From the NCBI GenBank assembly GCA_046729855.1, contig JBKPHM010000034.1, positions 1 through 58,725 on the forward strand: a DNA stretch of 58,725 nt, in the 5' to 3' direction. Below, one piece after another: positions 1 to 8,464 of this stretch (position 1 is its first letter; each line of letters opens with the position of its first letter). The notes beneath the pieces are model-generated. The model was given only the letters and a program-made list of their open reading frames with translations, had not been told where the DNA came from and did not search any database. This DNA is from DATHSY01 sp046729855 (GTDB lineage Bacteria > Actinomycetota > UBA4738 > HRBIN12). Made by a program: the position numbers and the translations under genes.

Positions 1-2
1 TC

Positions 3-809
3 GTCGGGGTCTGCCATTCGGTCCGCGACACGCACGAGTTCCTCGCGGCCACCGTCGGCCTACCCGAGGAGGACGTCGAGTTCCGGACGGCCGGGTTCAA
101 CCACCAGTGCTTCGTGTACGTGTTCCGGCGGCGCTCGACGGGCGAGGACCTCTACCCGCGCCTACGGGAGATCGTCGATGCGGACCCCCGCGGCCGCGGC
201 CGCCGCGTCCGCGTGGAGATCTTCAAGCGCTTCGGCTACTTCCCGACGGAGTCCAGCGAGCACTCGAGCGAGTACGTCCCGTGTTTCCTGCACGACGACG
301 GTGAGGTCGAGCGGTTCCGCGCCGAGATCGACGAGTACGTCCGCCGCAGCGAGGAAAACCTGCGTGACTGGCACGAGACCAAGGCCCGACTGGACGCCGG
401 TGAGGAGCTCGAGATCGAGCCCACCTCCGAGCTGGCGTCCGAGATCATTCGCGCGCTCGAGACCGGCGTCCCACATGAGGTCTACGTGAACGTACGTAAC
501 GAGGGCCTCATCGAAGGGCTTCCGAAGGACGCGTGCGTGGAGGTGCCCGCCATCGTCGCCGAGGGCGCCGTCCAGCCGGAGCGGATCGGAACCATCCCCG
601 CGCATTGCCTCGCGCTGAACCGCACGTTCCTGAACGTCGTCGAGCTGACCGTGCGGGCGGCGCTGGAGCAACGCCGCGATCTCGTCTACCAGGCGGCGCT
701 GCTGGACCCGAACACCGGGGCGACGCTCACGACCTCGCAGATTGTGGCGCTGTGCGACGAGTTGATCGAGGCGCACGGCGAGCCGATCCCGCCGGGCATC
801 AGGCGCTGA
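3..809 (+). CDS. GH4 family glycosidase, 3' part (alpha-galactosidase type)
   Basis: Open from the left window edge, so the N-terminal NAD-binding Rossmann part lies outside; 268 residues remain. The reading frame opens with a VCHSVRDTHEF segment followed by AGFNHQCF. In GH4 enzymes the Cys of the CHxx motif and the His of the downstream NH motif bind the catalytic divalent metal, and CHSV is the variant known from alpha-galactosidases. GH4 enzymes use NAD+ and a metal in a redox-elimination mechanism. A second, complete GH4 gene lies at 10747-12102 on the other strand and shares the CHSV motif, so the region has two related enzymes. The next gene is convergent only 9 bases away. Substrate is inferred from the motif only. 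Confidence 0.85.
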   Translation, partial: VGVCHSVRDTHEFLAATVGLPEEDVEFRTAGFNHQCFVYVFRRRSTGEDLYPRLREIVDADPRGRGRRVRVEIFKRFGYFPTESSEHSSEYVPCFLHDDGEVERFRAEIDEYVRRSEENLRDWHETKARLDAGEELEIEPTSELASEIIRALETGVPHEVYVNVRNEGLIEGLPKDACVEVPAIVAEGAVQPERIGTIPAHCLALNRTFLNVVELTVRAALEQRRDLVYQAALLDPNTGATLTTSQIVALCDELIEAHGEPIPPGIRR

Positions 810-818
810 TCCGTCGGC

Positions 819-1556
819 TCAGCGCTCGACGCCGGCCGTGTGGGCGCGCGGGGCCGCCAAGTACCGTGCGAGCCGCCGCCTTGCCTCCTCGTCGCGTGGA
901 CCGCGCGTCGACATATGGAACGTGGCGATCGCCTCCGCGACATCCGGCGCGTGGTAGATGCCCGTTCCCGAGGTAAGCATGTCGGCCCCGGCGTTCACGT
1001 ACCCGGTCGCGTTCGAAGGTTTGACGCCGCCGTCGACCTCGATCGCGGCCGGAGTACCGAGCTCGTCGATCCGCCGCCGCAGCGATCCGATGCGCTCGAA
1101 CGTATCGGCCGCCGACGCGCTCCCGCCCCACCCCACCGGCACCGCCACGAGGTTCACGACGTCGACCGCCCTCAGCAGGTCCGACGGGATCGTGGTCACG
1201 GGCGTGTCGTGACGAAGCGCCAGACCGACGACGCGCCCCTCCGTGCGGATGGAGCCGACGACCCCAAGCGGGTCGTCCGTCGCCTCCAGATGGAACATCA
1301 CCATGTCGGCGCCGGCATCCGACATCCGCCGGACCCAGCTCTCCGGTCGCTCGACCATCAGATGGACCTCGAGCGGCACGTCGACCCAGGTACGGATCTG
1401 CGCGACGAGCAGCTCGCCGAACGTGGACCGCGGAACGAAGTGACCGTCCATCACATCGAGCGAGAAGGCGTCGATGCCCGCGTCGACGACGCGAAACATC
1501 TCGTCCCTCAAGCGCGCGAAGTCGGCGTCGAGGATCGAGGCCGCGATGACCGCCAT
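819..1556 (-). CDS. Ribulose-phosphate 3-epimerase family protein
   Basis: 245 residues, the normal size for this TIM-barrel family. It opens with AASILDADFARL, has the metal-site DVMDGHFVP segment near residue 35, HLMVE near 65 and a C-terminal EVDGGV phosphate-binding segment near 173. Family members interconvert pentulose or hexulose 5/6-phosphates (ribulose-5-P/xylulose-5-P, or allulose-6-P/fructose-6-P in AlsE). Its place beside GH4 enzymes and sugar-phosphate genes rather than in a pentose-phosphate operon suggests a dedicated catabolic epimerase, but the substrate cannot be read from the sequence. ATG start chosen because the family's N-terminal strand begins directly after it. Confidence 0.85.
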   Translation of the reverse strand: MAVIAASILDADFARLRDEMFRVVDAGIDAFSLDVMDGHFVPRSTFGELLVAQIRTWVDVPLEVHLMVERPESWVRRMSDAGADMVMFHLEATDDPLGVVGSIRTEGRVVGLALRHDTPVTTIPSDLLRAVDVVNLVAVPVGWGGSASAADTFERIGSLRRRIDELGTPAAIEVDGGVKPSNATGYVNAGADMLTSGTGIYHAPDVAEAIATFHMSTRGPRDEEARRRLARYLAAPRAHTAGVER

Positions 1557-1629
1557 GGGGACGTCATCCTATCGGGACCCGACGGCGCGCATTGGACGGG
1601 CGCCGTGGCGACAGATCGCGTGTCCACTG

Positions 1630-1635
1630 TATGCT
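1630..1635 (+). promoter_or_regulatory. Candidate -10 element of the metG leader transcript
   Basis: TATGCT ends six bases before the ATG of the leader peptide at 1642, so a transcript starting at the usual distance would begin at or next to that ATG (leaderless). No convincing -35 hexamer is visible; TGGCGA at 1606-1611 has the right spacing but is a poor match. Confidence 0.4.
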
Positions 1636-1641
1636 CGGCGC

Positions 1642-1698
1642 ATGAACGAAGCGTTCGCGATGGCGATGCCCCGGCCCATCTCGGGGGCTGCCGACTAG
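1642..1698 (+). CDS. Candidate methionine-rich leader peptide of metG
   Basis: An 18-codon reading frame, MNEAFAMAMPRPISGAAD, with ATG at codons 1, 7 and 9, lying about 90 bases upstream of metG. It has no Shine-Dalgarno sequence but a TATGCT box six bases upstream, suggesting leaderless translation. The two clustered Met codons at 1660-1668 sit immediately before the first arm of a set of alternative hairpins (see the attenuator entry). The proposed role is a sensor of charged methionyl-tRNA: a ribosome starved for Met-tRNA would stall here. This is inferred from the arrangement. Confidence 0.5.
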   Translation: MNEAFAMAMPRPISGAAD

Positions 1699-1740
1699 CA
1701 CGCGAACGATCGCTTTTCGGGCCCCCTGGAGGGGCCCTTT
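1668..1740 (+). promoter_or_regulatory. Candidate ribosome-mediated attenuator controlling metG
   Basis: Four segments can form mutually exclusive hairpins. Segment 1 GCCCC (1668-1672) pairs with GGGGC (1684-1688). Segment 2 GGGGGC (1683-1688) can instead pair with segment 3 GCCCCC (1721-1726). Segment 3 GGGCCCC (1719-1725) otherwise pairs with segment 4 GGGGCCC (1731-1737), a terminator followed by T-rich sequence. A ribosome halted at the Met codons 1660-1668 would cover segment 1 and favour the 2:3 antiterminator. This is the classic amino-acid-biosynthesis attenuator layout placed before methionyl-tRNA synthetase. No T-box consensus is seen. The pairings are read by eye and not energy-tested. 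Confidence 0.5.
1719..1740 (+). terminator. Intrinsic terminator upstream of metG
   Basis: A perfect 7-bp stem, GGGCCCC with GGGGCCC, closes a 5-base loop (CTGGA) and is followed by TTTCTGCTTT. It lies between the leader peptide and the metG Shine-Dalgarno sequence, so it can only act as a regulated terminator for metG. Confidence 0.6.
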
Positions 1741-1789
1741 CTGCTTTCCGGAGCGCCGGGCCCTTCCGTCCACCAGACAGGAGGAGACG

Positions 1790-3385
1790 GTGCGCGTGCT
1801 GATCGCAGTTGCGTGGCCCTACGCGTCGGGACCACGACATCTGGGACACATCGCCGGCTGCTATCTCCCGGCGGACATCGTCGCCCGATACCACCGGCTG
1901 GTGGGTGACGAGGTACTGATGGTGTCTGGGTCGGACCAGCACGGAACGCCGATCATGGTCGCGGCTGAGGCGGCCGGACTGCCTGCGGAACGCTTCGCGG
2001 ACGAGCAGCACGAGGCGATCGACGCGTCCTTCCGCGACCTTGGGATCTCCTTCGACCTGTATACGAAGACGCACACCGACACGCACGAGGCGACCGTTCA
2101 GCAGCTGTTCCTCCAACTCCTCGACAACGGCTTCATCGACGAGCGAACGCAGCTCGGGGCTTGGTGCCCGCGTGAGCATCGCTCGCTTCCCGACCGGTAC
2201 GTCGAGGGGCGGTGCCCGATCTGCGGCAACGAGCGCGCCCGCGGGGATCAATGCGATGTCTGTGGGACAACGCTCGAACCCACCGAGCTCGACACGCCGA
2301 GATGCCGGACCTGCGGGGCCGACGCCGAGTTCCGCGAGTCGCGTCAGCTCTTCCTCAAGCTGGATGAGCTGCAGCCCATCGTCGAGCGGTACCTCGCCAC
2401 ACGGCGGACGTGGCGGCCGTTCGTGCTCAATGAGGCGTTCGGGTGGACCCGGCAAGGGCTCCGCGCCCGCGCGATCACTCGAGACCTGACGTGGGGAGTC
2501 CCTGTACCTCTTCCGGGGTGGGAGGACCGTCGCCTCTACGTCTGGTTCGATGCGGTGATCGGCTACCTCTCGGCGTCGGTCGAATGGTCCGCTCGGTCCG
2601 GCAGGCGCGAGGCATGGCGAAAGTGGTGGCGGGATGGCAATGTCCGTCATCGCTACTTCCTCGGGAAGGACAACGCGCCGTTCCACGCCGTGTGGTGGCC
2701 CGCGATCCTCGCCGGCGCCGATCCGACGCTGCATCTTCCCGACGATCTCGTGGTCAACCACTACCTCACGTCGGGATCGAAGATGTCGGCGAGCCGGGGA
2801 GTCGGATTCACCGTCGCCGAGGGGATCGAGCGACTCGGGATCGATGGGCTCCGGCACGCTCTGTGCTCGCTCAACCCCGAGAACGCAGACGTCGAGTTCT
2901 CGTGGGAGCACGCCGCCGAACTTCGGCGGACAGGGCTGCTTGGCGCCATCGCGAACCCCGTTTACCGAGTCACTTCCCTCTTGTGGAAGCGCTACGGGGG
3001 TCGGATCGACATGCATGCGTGGACGGACGCCGTCTCCGAGCGTCAAGCGGCTGCGACCGCACTCGAGTCGATCGGAGCGAGCCTGCGGGATGCGGAGCTT
3101 CGAGCCGCACTCGCTCTCGTGCATGGCGTGGGCACCGCGGTCAACCGTGCACTCGCTGAGCAGGAGCCGTGGCGGCTCCCGGAGGAAGAAGGCCACGGCA
3201 TACTTACCCGCCTGCTGCCAGCTCTCGATGTCCTCGGACTCGCTAGTTGGCCCATCGTGCCCGAAACGGCCGGTCGCATCCGGCGGATCCTCGGACGAGA
3301 ACCGATGCCCCGCAGTTGGTCGCTGGAGGAAAGACCACCGGTGATCGGCAAAGCCCCGACGCCACCGCTTCAACCGTTTCTCTAG
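1790..3385 (+). CDS. metG: Methionyl-tRNA synthetase
   Basis: 531 residues. Charges tRNA-Met with methionine in the cytoplasm. The class I HIGH motif appears as HLGH at residues 17-20 and the KMSKS loop as KMSAS at 331-335. Between them lie CxxC pairs (CPIC, CDVC, CRTC) forming zinc knuckles in the connective domain. The C-terminal anticodon-binding helical domain is present but there is no appended tRNA-binding (Trbp111-like) domain, consistent with the length. The GTG start has the Shine-Dalgarno sequence AGGAGG just upstream (about 1779-1786). The gene stands alone between sugar genes, and its leader holds the attenuator described above. Confidence 0.95.
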   Translation: MRVLIAVAWPYASGPRHLGHIAGCYLPADIVARYHRLVGDEVLMVSGSDQHGTPIMVAAEAAGLPAERFADEQHEAIDASFRDLGISFDLYTKTHTDTHEATVQQLFLQLLDNGFIDERTQLGAWCPREHRSLPDRYVEGRCPICGNERARGDQCDVCGTTLEPTELDTPRCRTCGADAEFRESRQLFLKLDELQPIVERYLATRRTWRPFVLNEAFGWTRQGLRARAITRDLTWGVPVPLPGWEDRRLYVWFDAVIGYLSASVEWSARSGRREAWRKWWRDGNVRHRYFLGKDNAPFHAVWWPAILAGADPTLHLPDDLVVNHYLTSGSKMSASRGVGFTVAEGIERLGIDGLRHALCSLNPENADVEFSWEHAAELRRTGLLGAIANPVYRVTSLLWKRYGGRIDMHAWTDAVSERQAAATALESIGASLRDAELRAALALVHGVGTAVNRALAEQEPWRLPEEEGHGILTRLLPALDVLGLASWPIVPETAGRIRRILGREPMPRSWSLEERPPVIGKAPTPPLQPFL

Positions 3386-3411
3386 CGCCCCCCGGCCGTT
3401 GTCACGGCAAA

Positions 3412-4209
3412 TCAGGAAGGGTCGGTCCGCTCTCGTGGGGAGGAGATCCATCCCGCGACGACCGTCACCTTGACGCCCGCCTCTCGGATCGGTGCGAGCT
3501 CGCTTGGGTCGGCCTCGTCGTCGGTCACCAGCTCGTGGACGGCGGTGATCGGGCAAATCTCGACGAATGCGACGCGGCCGAGCTTTGAGCCGTCCGCGAC
3601 GACGACCACTCTGGACGCGCTGTCCATCACGGCGCGGTCCGTGTGCGCCTCGATCTCGTGGTGGGTCGTGAGGCCGGTCGCCGCGGTGATCCCGTCCGCT
3701 CCGATGAACACGAGGTCGAGGTGGAGATCGGTCACGGTCCGGTCGGCGATCGGGCCGACGAGCTCGTAGGTTTCGGGACGCGCGGTCCCGCCGGTGACGA
3801 GGAGCTTGATATTCGGGCGGATCGCGAGCTCGCTCGCGATGTTGAGCGCGTTGGTGACGACCGTCAGGGGCCGGTGCGCCACGGCCCGCGCCACCTCGGT
3901 CGTGGTCGTCCCGCCGGTCAGTCCGATCACGGCCCCGTCGTGGACGCGCCCGGCCGCCTCCTGCCCGATCCGTCGCTTCTGCTCCTGACGTCGGGCCGAC
4001 CGGTAGCGGAGGGGAAGCTCGTACGACACCATCTGGGCGACGGCGCCACCGTGCGTCCGGCTCAGCAGGCGCTGCTCCTCGAGGAGCTCGAGGTCGCGCC
4101 GGACGGTCGCTGCCGAGACCCCGAGGCGCTCGCAGAGGTCGGTTACGCCCACGGACCCAACCGCGGAAAGCTCCTCAAGGATCACCCCTAGGCGCTCCGC
4201 CTGGTGCAT
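3412..4209 (-). CDS. DeoR-family transcriptional regulator
   Basis: 265 residues. The N-terminal DeoR helix-turn-helix (about residues 18-55, with VSAATVRRDLELLEE) is followed by the sugar-phosphate-binding DeoRC domain (GLTGGTTTTEVA, IGADGI). DeoR regulators usually repress neighbouring sugar operons and are released by a phosphorylated sugar. Divergent from the SIS isomerase/ABC transporter operon, which it probably controls. The ATG at 4209 is chosen because the HTH begins soon after it and a TATACT box on the minus strand ends seven bases upstream, suggesting a leaderless message; the frame remains open upstream, but that part is antisense to the SIS gene. Confidence 0.9.
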   Translation of the reverse strand: MHQAERLGVILEELSAVGSVGVTDLCERLGVSAATVRRDLELLEEQRLLSRTHGGAVAQMVSYELPLRYRSARRQEQKRRIGQEAAGRVHDGAVIGLTGGTTTTEVARAVAHRPLTVVTNALNIASELAIRPNIKLLVTGGTARPETYELVGPIADRTVTDLHLDLVFIGADGITAATGLTTHHEIEAHTDRAVMDSASRVVVVADGSKLGRVAFVEICPITAVHELVTDDEADPSELAPIREAGVKVTVVAGWISSPRERTDPS

Positions 4210-4216
4210 GGCGGGA

Positions 4217-4262
4217 AGTATAGGAGCGCCGTTTGCGCGCGTGATTGCTTCTGTCCTATAGT
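4217..4262. promoter_or_regulatory. Divergent promoter and candidate DeoR operator
   Basis: Plus strand: TTGCGC (4233-4238), an 18-base spacer and TATAGT (4257-4262), eight bases before the GTG of the SIS gene. Minus strand: TATACT (4222-4217), seven bases before the ATG of the DeoR gene. The two -10 regions sit inside the arms of an inverted repeat, TATAGGA (4219-4225) and TCCTATA (4254-4260), 28 bases apart. A repressor bound there could block both promoters. Confidence 0.5.
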
Positions 4263-4270
4263 CCGCCGAA

Positions 4271-5215
4271 GTGAGCGAAATCGCGCGTGAGATCGCGAGC
4301 CAGCCGGCGTGCTGGCGCCGAGCCGCGATGCTCGCCCGAGGCGTGACCGACGTCCTTCCCCGGGTCGGGGCGCGCGTCGCCGCCGTCGGGTGCGGCACGT
4401 CCCTGTTCATCGCCCGGGCCTTTGCCGCCAAACGCGAGGCTGCCGGGCTCGGCGAGACGGACGCCTTCGCGGCTTCGGAGTTCCCGGCGGGCCGGCGATA
4501 CGACGGCGTCGTGGCGATCTCGCGCAGCGGCACGACGACGGAGGTGCTTCGGCTGCTCGAGCACCTCGCCGGCCGCACGCCGACGGTGACGATCACGGCG
4601 GACGGCAGCTCGCCCGCGCCCGCGCTCGCGACCCACCCGATCGTGCTCGACTTCGCCGACGAGCGCTCGGTCGTGCAGACGAGGTTCGCGACGTCGACGC
4701 TCGCGCTGCTACGTGCGTCGCTCGGCGAGGATCTGGTGGAGGCGATCGCCGACGCGAAGGCGGCGCTCGAGATCGACGCGGCCATCGAGTCCGCTCGGTT
4801 CGACCATTTCGTGTTCCTGGGTCACGGGTGGAGTGTCGGGATCGCCGAGGAGGCCGCGCTCAAGTTGCGTGAGGCGGCGCAAGCCCACACCGAGGCGTAC
4901 GCGGCGATGGAGTACCGCCATGGGCCGATCAGCCTCGCGGGTGAGCGCTCGTTCGTCTGGATCCTCGGCTCGCCGGACCCGACGATCGCCGACGACGTCG
5001 CGGAGACGGGCGCGACGGTGCGCCTGGCCTCGCTCGACCCGATGGCCGAGCTTGTGATCGCCCAGCGGCTCGCCGTGGCGCTCGCGGAAGCGCGCGGGCG
5101 AGACCCGGACCGGCCTCGACACCTCACGCGCTCGGTCGTGCTGGCGTCGCCGCGCACAGTCCCGGACGAGGGTCCGGATCGTATGGACAAGCGAACGGCG
5201 AGGGGGGAGCCATGA
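4271..5215 (+). CDS. SIS-domain sugar isomerase/deaminase (AgaS/GlmS-isomerase type)
   Basis: 314 residues with two SIS halves: a first sugar-phosphate site CGTSLFIARAF near residue 40 and SRSGTTTEV near 84, and a second half with AEEAALKLREAAQAHTEAY and EYRHGP, as in the isomerase half of GlmS and in AgaS. Such proteins isomerise or deaminate amino-sugar phosphates. First gene of the transporter operon; its stop overlaps the next start (ATGA). The GTG start lies eight bases after a TATAGT box with no Shine-Dalgarno sequence, so translation is probably leaderless. The exact substrate is unknown. Confidence 0.85.
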   Translation: MSEIAREIASQPACWRRAAMLARGVTDVLPRVGARVAAVGCGTSLFIARAFAAKREAAGLGETDAFAASEFPAGRRYDGVVAISRSGTTTEVLRLLEHLAGRTPTVTITADGSSPAPALATHPIVLDFADERSVVQTRFATSTLALLRASLGEDLVEAIADAKAALEIDAAIESARFDHFVFLGHGWSVGIAEEAALKLREAAQAHTEAYAAMEYRHGPISLAGERSFVWILGSPDPTIADDVAETGATVRLASLDPMAELVIAQRLAVALAEARGRDPDRPRHLTRSVVLASPRTVPDEGPDRMDKRTARGEP

Positions 5216-6537
5216 TGTCGGTACGGTTCGGGCCGCTGCGATGGCTCGTGGTGGTGTGGTCGTTCGCTCTGGTCGCGACGACCTGCACCTTCGGCGAGGG
5301 CAACGACGGCGACGGCGACGGTGGGGGAGGCGGGGGATCGGTCGAGCTCACGATCTGGGCGCACCGGAGTCCGTCGTTCAACCAGGCGATCCGGGACTCA
5401 GCGCGCGCGTACGAGGAGGACCATCCCGGTACGACGATCACTCTCGAGACGTTCACGTACGACGAGTACATCCAGACGCTGCAGACCGCCCTGCCCGCCG
5501 GCAACGCGCCGGACATCCTCCACATGTTCGGGACGTGGGCATGCACGTACACCGACTTCCTACGACCGGTGCCGGAGGACGTGATCTCGCTCGCGGACGC
5601 TCAGGAGCGCTTCTTCCCTGGTCCGCTCGGAGGCTACACGTGCGACGACACGCTGTACGGCCTGCCGCAGGAATCGAACGTCGAGTACGGCGCGATCCTC
5701 GTGAACACGCAGATGGCCGAAGCGGCCGGCACCAGCACCGAGGGGTGGGCGTCGTGGGACGAGCTCATCGCGGATGCCGAGGACTTGACCGTGATCGAGG
5801 ACGGAGCCATGACGCGTGCCGGCTATCACTTCACCGCCGGTGACGGCCTCGCGCATTCGTTCCTCTCCCTCATCCTCCAGGCGGGTGGCAGCTACCTGAA
5901 CGAGGACGGAACGGCGTTCACGTTGAACACGCCCGAGGGGCAGCAGGCGCTCGGACTGCTCAAGCGCATGGCGGACGCGCCGGTGATCGATCCCGTGCTG
6001 TTCAACGACGAGGAGAACTGGGTCGGTGATTGCTACTTCACCGAGCTGTGCGCGATGGGTCTGGTCGGTCCCTGGGCCGTGGCCGACTACGCGCCCGATT
6101 ACCCCGAGGTCGCCGAGAACACCGTATACGCCAAACTTCCGCCGCTCGTGGACTCTGAGGAGTTCGTCGCCGACTCCGGCTGGGGGATGACGGTGTCGAC
6201 GGACAGCCCGAACGCCGAGGTCGCGTGGGACTTCGCGGCGTACGCGACGCTGGACGCAGAGGCCGCGACCCAGTGGAACCTCACCTCCGGCACACTGCCG
6301 GCCCTCGTCGAGAACGCGAAGGGGGCGGCGCGCGACGAGCTGATCGAGGAGTTCCCGCACTTCGAGACCTGGTTCGAGGTGCTACCGAACGCGCGGTTCG
6401 TAGGGCAGCTCCCCGACCGCGACAAGCTCTACTACGAGATCATCTACGATCATGGGCTGGCGGCGCTCCGCGGCGACGAGACGATCGAAGAGGCACTGCA
6501 GGCGATGGAGACCGAGGCGAACGAGACGTTCGGATAG
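5212..6537 (+). CDS. Sugar ABC transporter solute-binding lipoprotein
   Basis: 441 residues. A basic, hydrophobic N-terminus leads to Cys25 (VATTC, a weak lipobox), then a low-complexity Gly/Asp linker and a family 1 sugar-binding domain (VELTIWAHR, PAGNAPDILHMFG, GLPQESNVEYGAILVNTQ). It would bind an oligosaccharide outside the membrane and deliver it to the two permeases encoded next. Start overlaps the SIS gene stop as ATGA; the start is MetMet and either ATG could serve. Part of a complete binding-protein/permease/permease/ATPase set. Confidence 0.9.
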   Translation: MMSVRFGPLRWLVVVWSFALVATTCTFGEGNDGDGDGGGGGGSVELTIWAHRSPSFNQAIRDSARAYEEDHPGTTITLETFTYDEYIQTLQTALPAGNAPDILHMFGTWACTYTDFLRPVPEDVISLADAQERFFPGPLGGYTCDDTLYGLPQESNVEYGAILVNTQMAEAAGTSTEGWASWDELIADAEDLTVIEDGAMTRAGYHFTAGDGLAHSFLSLILQAGGSYLNEDGTAFTLNTPEGQQALGLLKRMADAPVIDPVLFNDEENWVGDCYFTELCAMGLVGPWAVADYAPDYPEVAENTVYAKLPPLVDSEEFVADSGWGMTVSTDSPNAEVAWDFAAYATLDAEAATQWNLTSGTLPALVENAKGAARDELIEEFPHFETWFEVLPNARFVGQLPDRDKLYYEIIYDHGLAALRGDETIEEALQAMETEANETFG

Positions 6538-6557
6538 CGCCGCGGGAGACGGCGGAC

Positions 6558-7559
6558 ATGGCGAGCGAGACGATCCGGCTCGAGCAGCGTCGCCGGCTCT
6601 TCGGCGGGCGCGAGGGTGCGCAGAAACGGTTCGTGGCCGCGGTCGTCAGCCCCGCCGTCGTGTTCATGGCGATCTTCATGGTGCTGCCGATCGTCTGGGC
6701 CTTCGCGCTCTCCTTCTTCGACTTCAGTCCTCGTAGGACCGGCTCACCGATCCTCGGCCTGGGCGCCGACAACCCGTTCGTCGGGCTGGAGCATTATCGG
6801 CAGATGACCGACTTCTCGTCCGACGCGACTTTGAACGTGCGCCAGTTCCACACCGCCGTGAAGGTCACGCTGTTGTTTGCGTTCCTGGTCGTTCCACTGA
6901 ACCTCCTGATCACGCTCCCCCTCGCCGCGATGATCGAATCGGTGCATGATCGGGTGCGTCCGCTCTACCGGACGATCTTCTTCCTGCCCGTGCTGGCATC
7001 CTCGGTCGGCGTGGCGATCATGTGGGGGTTCATCCTCCATCCGCAGAACGGCTTGCTGGACCTGCTCATCTCGAAGGTCACGGGAAAGACGACGATCGTC
7101 TCCTGGCTCGGAGACCCCGACCTTGTCTATTTCGGCATCCCCGTTGCGTTGCTGATGGTGATCGCCGCCTATCTATGGCAGGACATCGGGTACAACATGG
7201 TGATCTTCATCGCGGCGCTGCAGGCGATCCCACGCTCGGTCACCGACGCGGCGCGGGTCGACGGTGCGACCGCGTGGCAGATCTTCCGGCACATCACCCT
7301 GCCTCTTTTGAAGCCGACGATCCTGCTCGCGTCGATCCTCACGATGATCTCCGCGTTTCAGGTCTTCGACCTGTTCCAAGTGATGACTGAGGGGAGGCCG
7401 GAGGACCAGACGTTAGCGATGTCGTTGAACATCTACCGCAGCGCATTCCGATACCAGCAGATGGGGTGGGCGGCCGCCATGTCGGTGGTGCTGTTCTTGA
7501 TCGTCTTCGTGATCTCGCTGGCGCAGGCGCGGCTGCTGCGCACGAGGTGGGAGTACTAG
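6558..7559 (+). CDS. Sugar ABC transporter permease (MalF/UgpA type)
   Basis: 333 residues with six predicted transmembrane helices, the first near residues 25-45 (AVVFMAIFMVLPIVWAFAL). The EAA loop that docks the ATPase is visible as DAARVDGATAWQIFRHITLP. ATG at 6558 chosen; the same frame is open upstream through the preceding binding-protein gene, but that part has no membrane segments. Two bases separate it from the second permease. Confidence 0.93.
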   Translation: MASETIRLEQRRRLFGGREGAQKRFVAAVVSPAVVFMAIFMVLPIVWAFALSFFDFSPRRTGSPILGLGADNPFVGLEHYRQMTDFSSDATLNVRQFHTAVKVTLLFAFLVVPLNLLITLPLAAMIESVHDRVRPLYRTIFFLPVLASSVGVAIMWGFILHPQNGLLDLLISKVTGKTTIVSWLGDPDLVYFGIPVALLMVIAAYLWQDIGYNMVIFIAALQAIPRSVTDAARVDGATAWQIFRHITLPLLKPTILLASILTMISAFQVFDLFQVMTEGRPEDQTLAMSLNIYRSAFRYQQMGWAAAMSVVLFLIVFVISLAQARLLRTRWEY

Positions 7560-7561
7560 GG

Positions 7562-8461
7562 ATGGCAACAACCGCGCAAGAAGAGGTTCGGGTGCTCGCC
7601 GCACCGCGCGAAGCCGCCGCGCAGCCGTCCCGGGGAACCCCTCACCGAGCCGGCCGCGTGATCCTGTACGTGATACTTACGTTCCTCGGCGTGATCGCCG
7701 CCCTGCCGTTCGTCTGGATGATCCTGTCGTCGTTCAAACTCGAGGCCGAGGTCCGCGCGATCCCACCGACCTTCTGGCCGCAGGAAGGGACCCTCGACAA
7801 CTACCGCACGATCCTCAACGACCCCGAGTTGCCACTGGCGCTGTTCTATCGGAACTCCGCGTTCGTCGCCGTCATGAACGTGATCGCGACACTTTTCACC
7901 GGTTCGGTGCTCGGCTACATCTTCGCGAAGTTCGAGTTCCGCTTCCGGGCGGCGCTGTTCTGGTTCATCCTGGCGACGATGATGATCCCGACCCAGGTCA
8001 CAATGCTGCCGGGGTATCTGATCCTGCTCCAGCTGAACCTGCTGAACAACCTGTGGGGGCTTATCATCCCGTCCTTCATCGACGCGTTCGCCGTCTTCGT
8101 GATGCGGCAGTTCATCCTGTCGATCCCGAACGACGAGATCTGGTCCGCCCGCGTGGACGGCGCGTCCGAATGGCGGATCTACCGGTCGATCGTGCTACCG
8201 CAGCTGCGCGCGCCCCTCGCGACGCTCGGGATGCTCACGTTCATGTTCAACTGGAACGCGTACCTCTGGCCGTTGATCGTGCTGACCGAGCAGAACAAGC
8301 GGACGTTGCCGATCATCCTGACGTGGTACTCGACGCAACATTCGGCCCAGAACAACCTCGTCATGGCCGCATCCGTGCTCATGGTCATCCCGGTGCTGAT
8401 CATCTTCGCCCTGTCGCAGAAGTGGATCGTCCGCGGGCTAACGCTTACCGGTGGGAGGTAG
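7562..8461 (+). CDS. Sugar ABC transporter permease (MalG/UgpE type)
   Basis: 299 residues, about six transmembrane helices, with the EAA-loop segment SARVDGASEWRIYRSIVLP. A short cytoplasmic N-terminus precedes the first helix. Forms the heterodimeric channel with the preceding permease. The ATPase gene follows three bases after its stop. Confidence 0.93.
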   Translation: MATTAQEEVRVLAAPREAAAQPSRGTPHRAGRVILYVILTFLGVIAALPFVWMILSSFKLEAEVRAIPPTFWPQEGTLDNYRTILNDPELPLALFYRNSAFVAVMNVIATLFTGSVLGYIFAKFEFRFRAALFWFILATMMIPTQVTMLPGYLILLQLNLLNNLWGLIIPSFIDAFAVFVMRQFILSIPNDEIWSARVDGASEWRIYRSIVLPQLRAPLATLGMLTFMFNWNAYLWPLIVLTEQNKRTLPIILTWYSTQHSAQNNLVMAASVLMVIPVLIIFALSQKWIVRGLTLTGGR

Positions 8462-8464
8462 CCG

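Noticed and set aside
1557..1790. T-box riboswitch for metG
   Set aside because: No T-box consensus (a GGTGG-N-ACCGCG-like stretch) or specifier stem is visible; the leader-peptide attenuator explains the hairpins better.
1508..3556. 682-residue minus-strand reading frame
   Set aside because: It lies antisense to metG, is rich in Arg/Pro/Gly and shows no domain; a shadow frame of GC-rich DNA.
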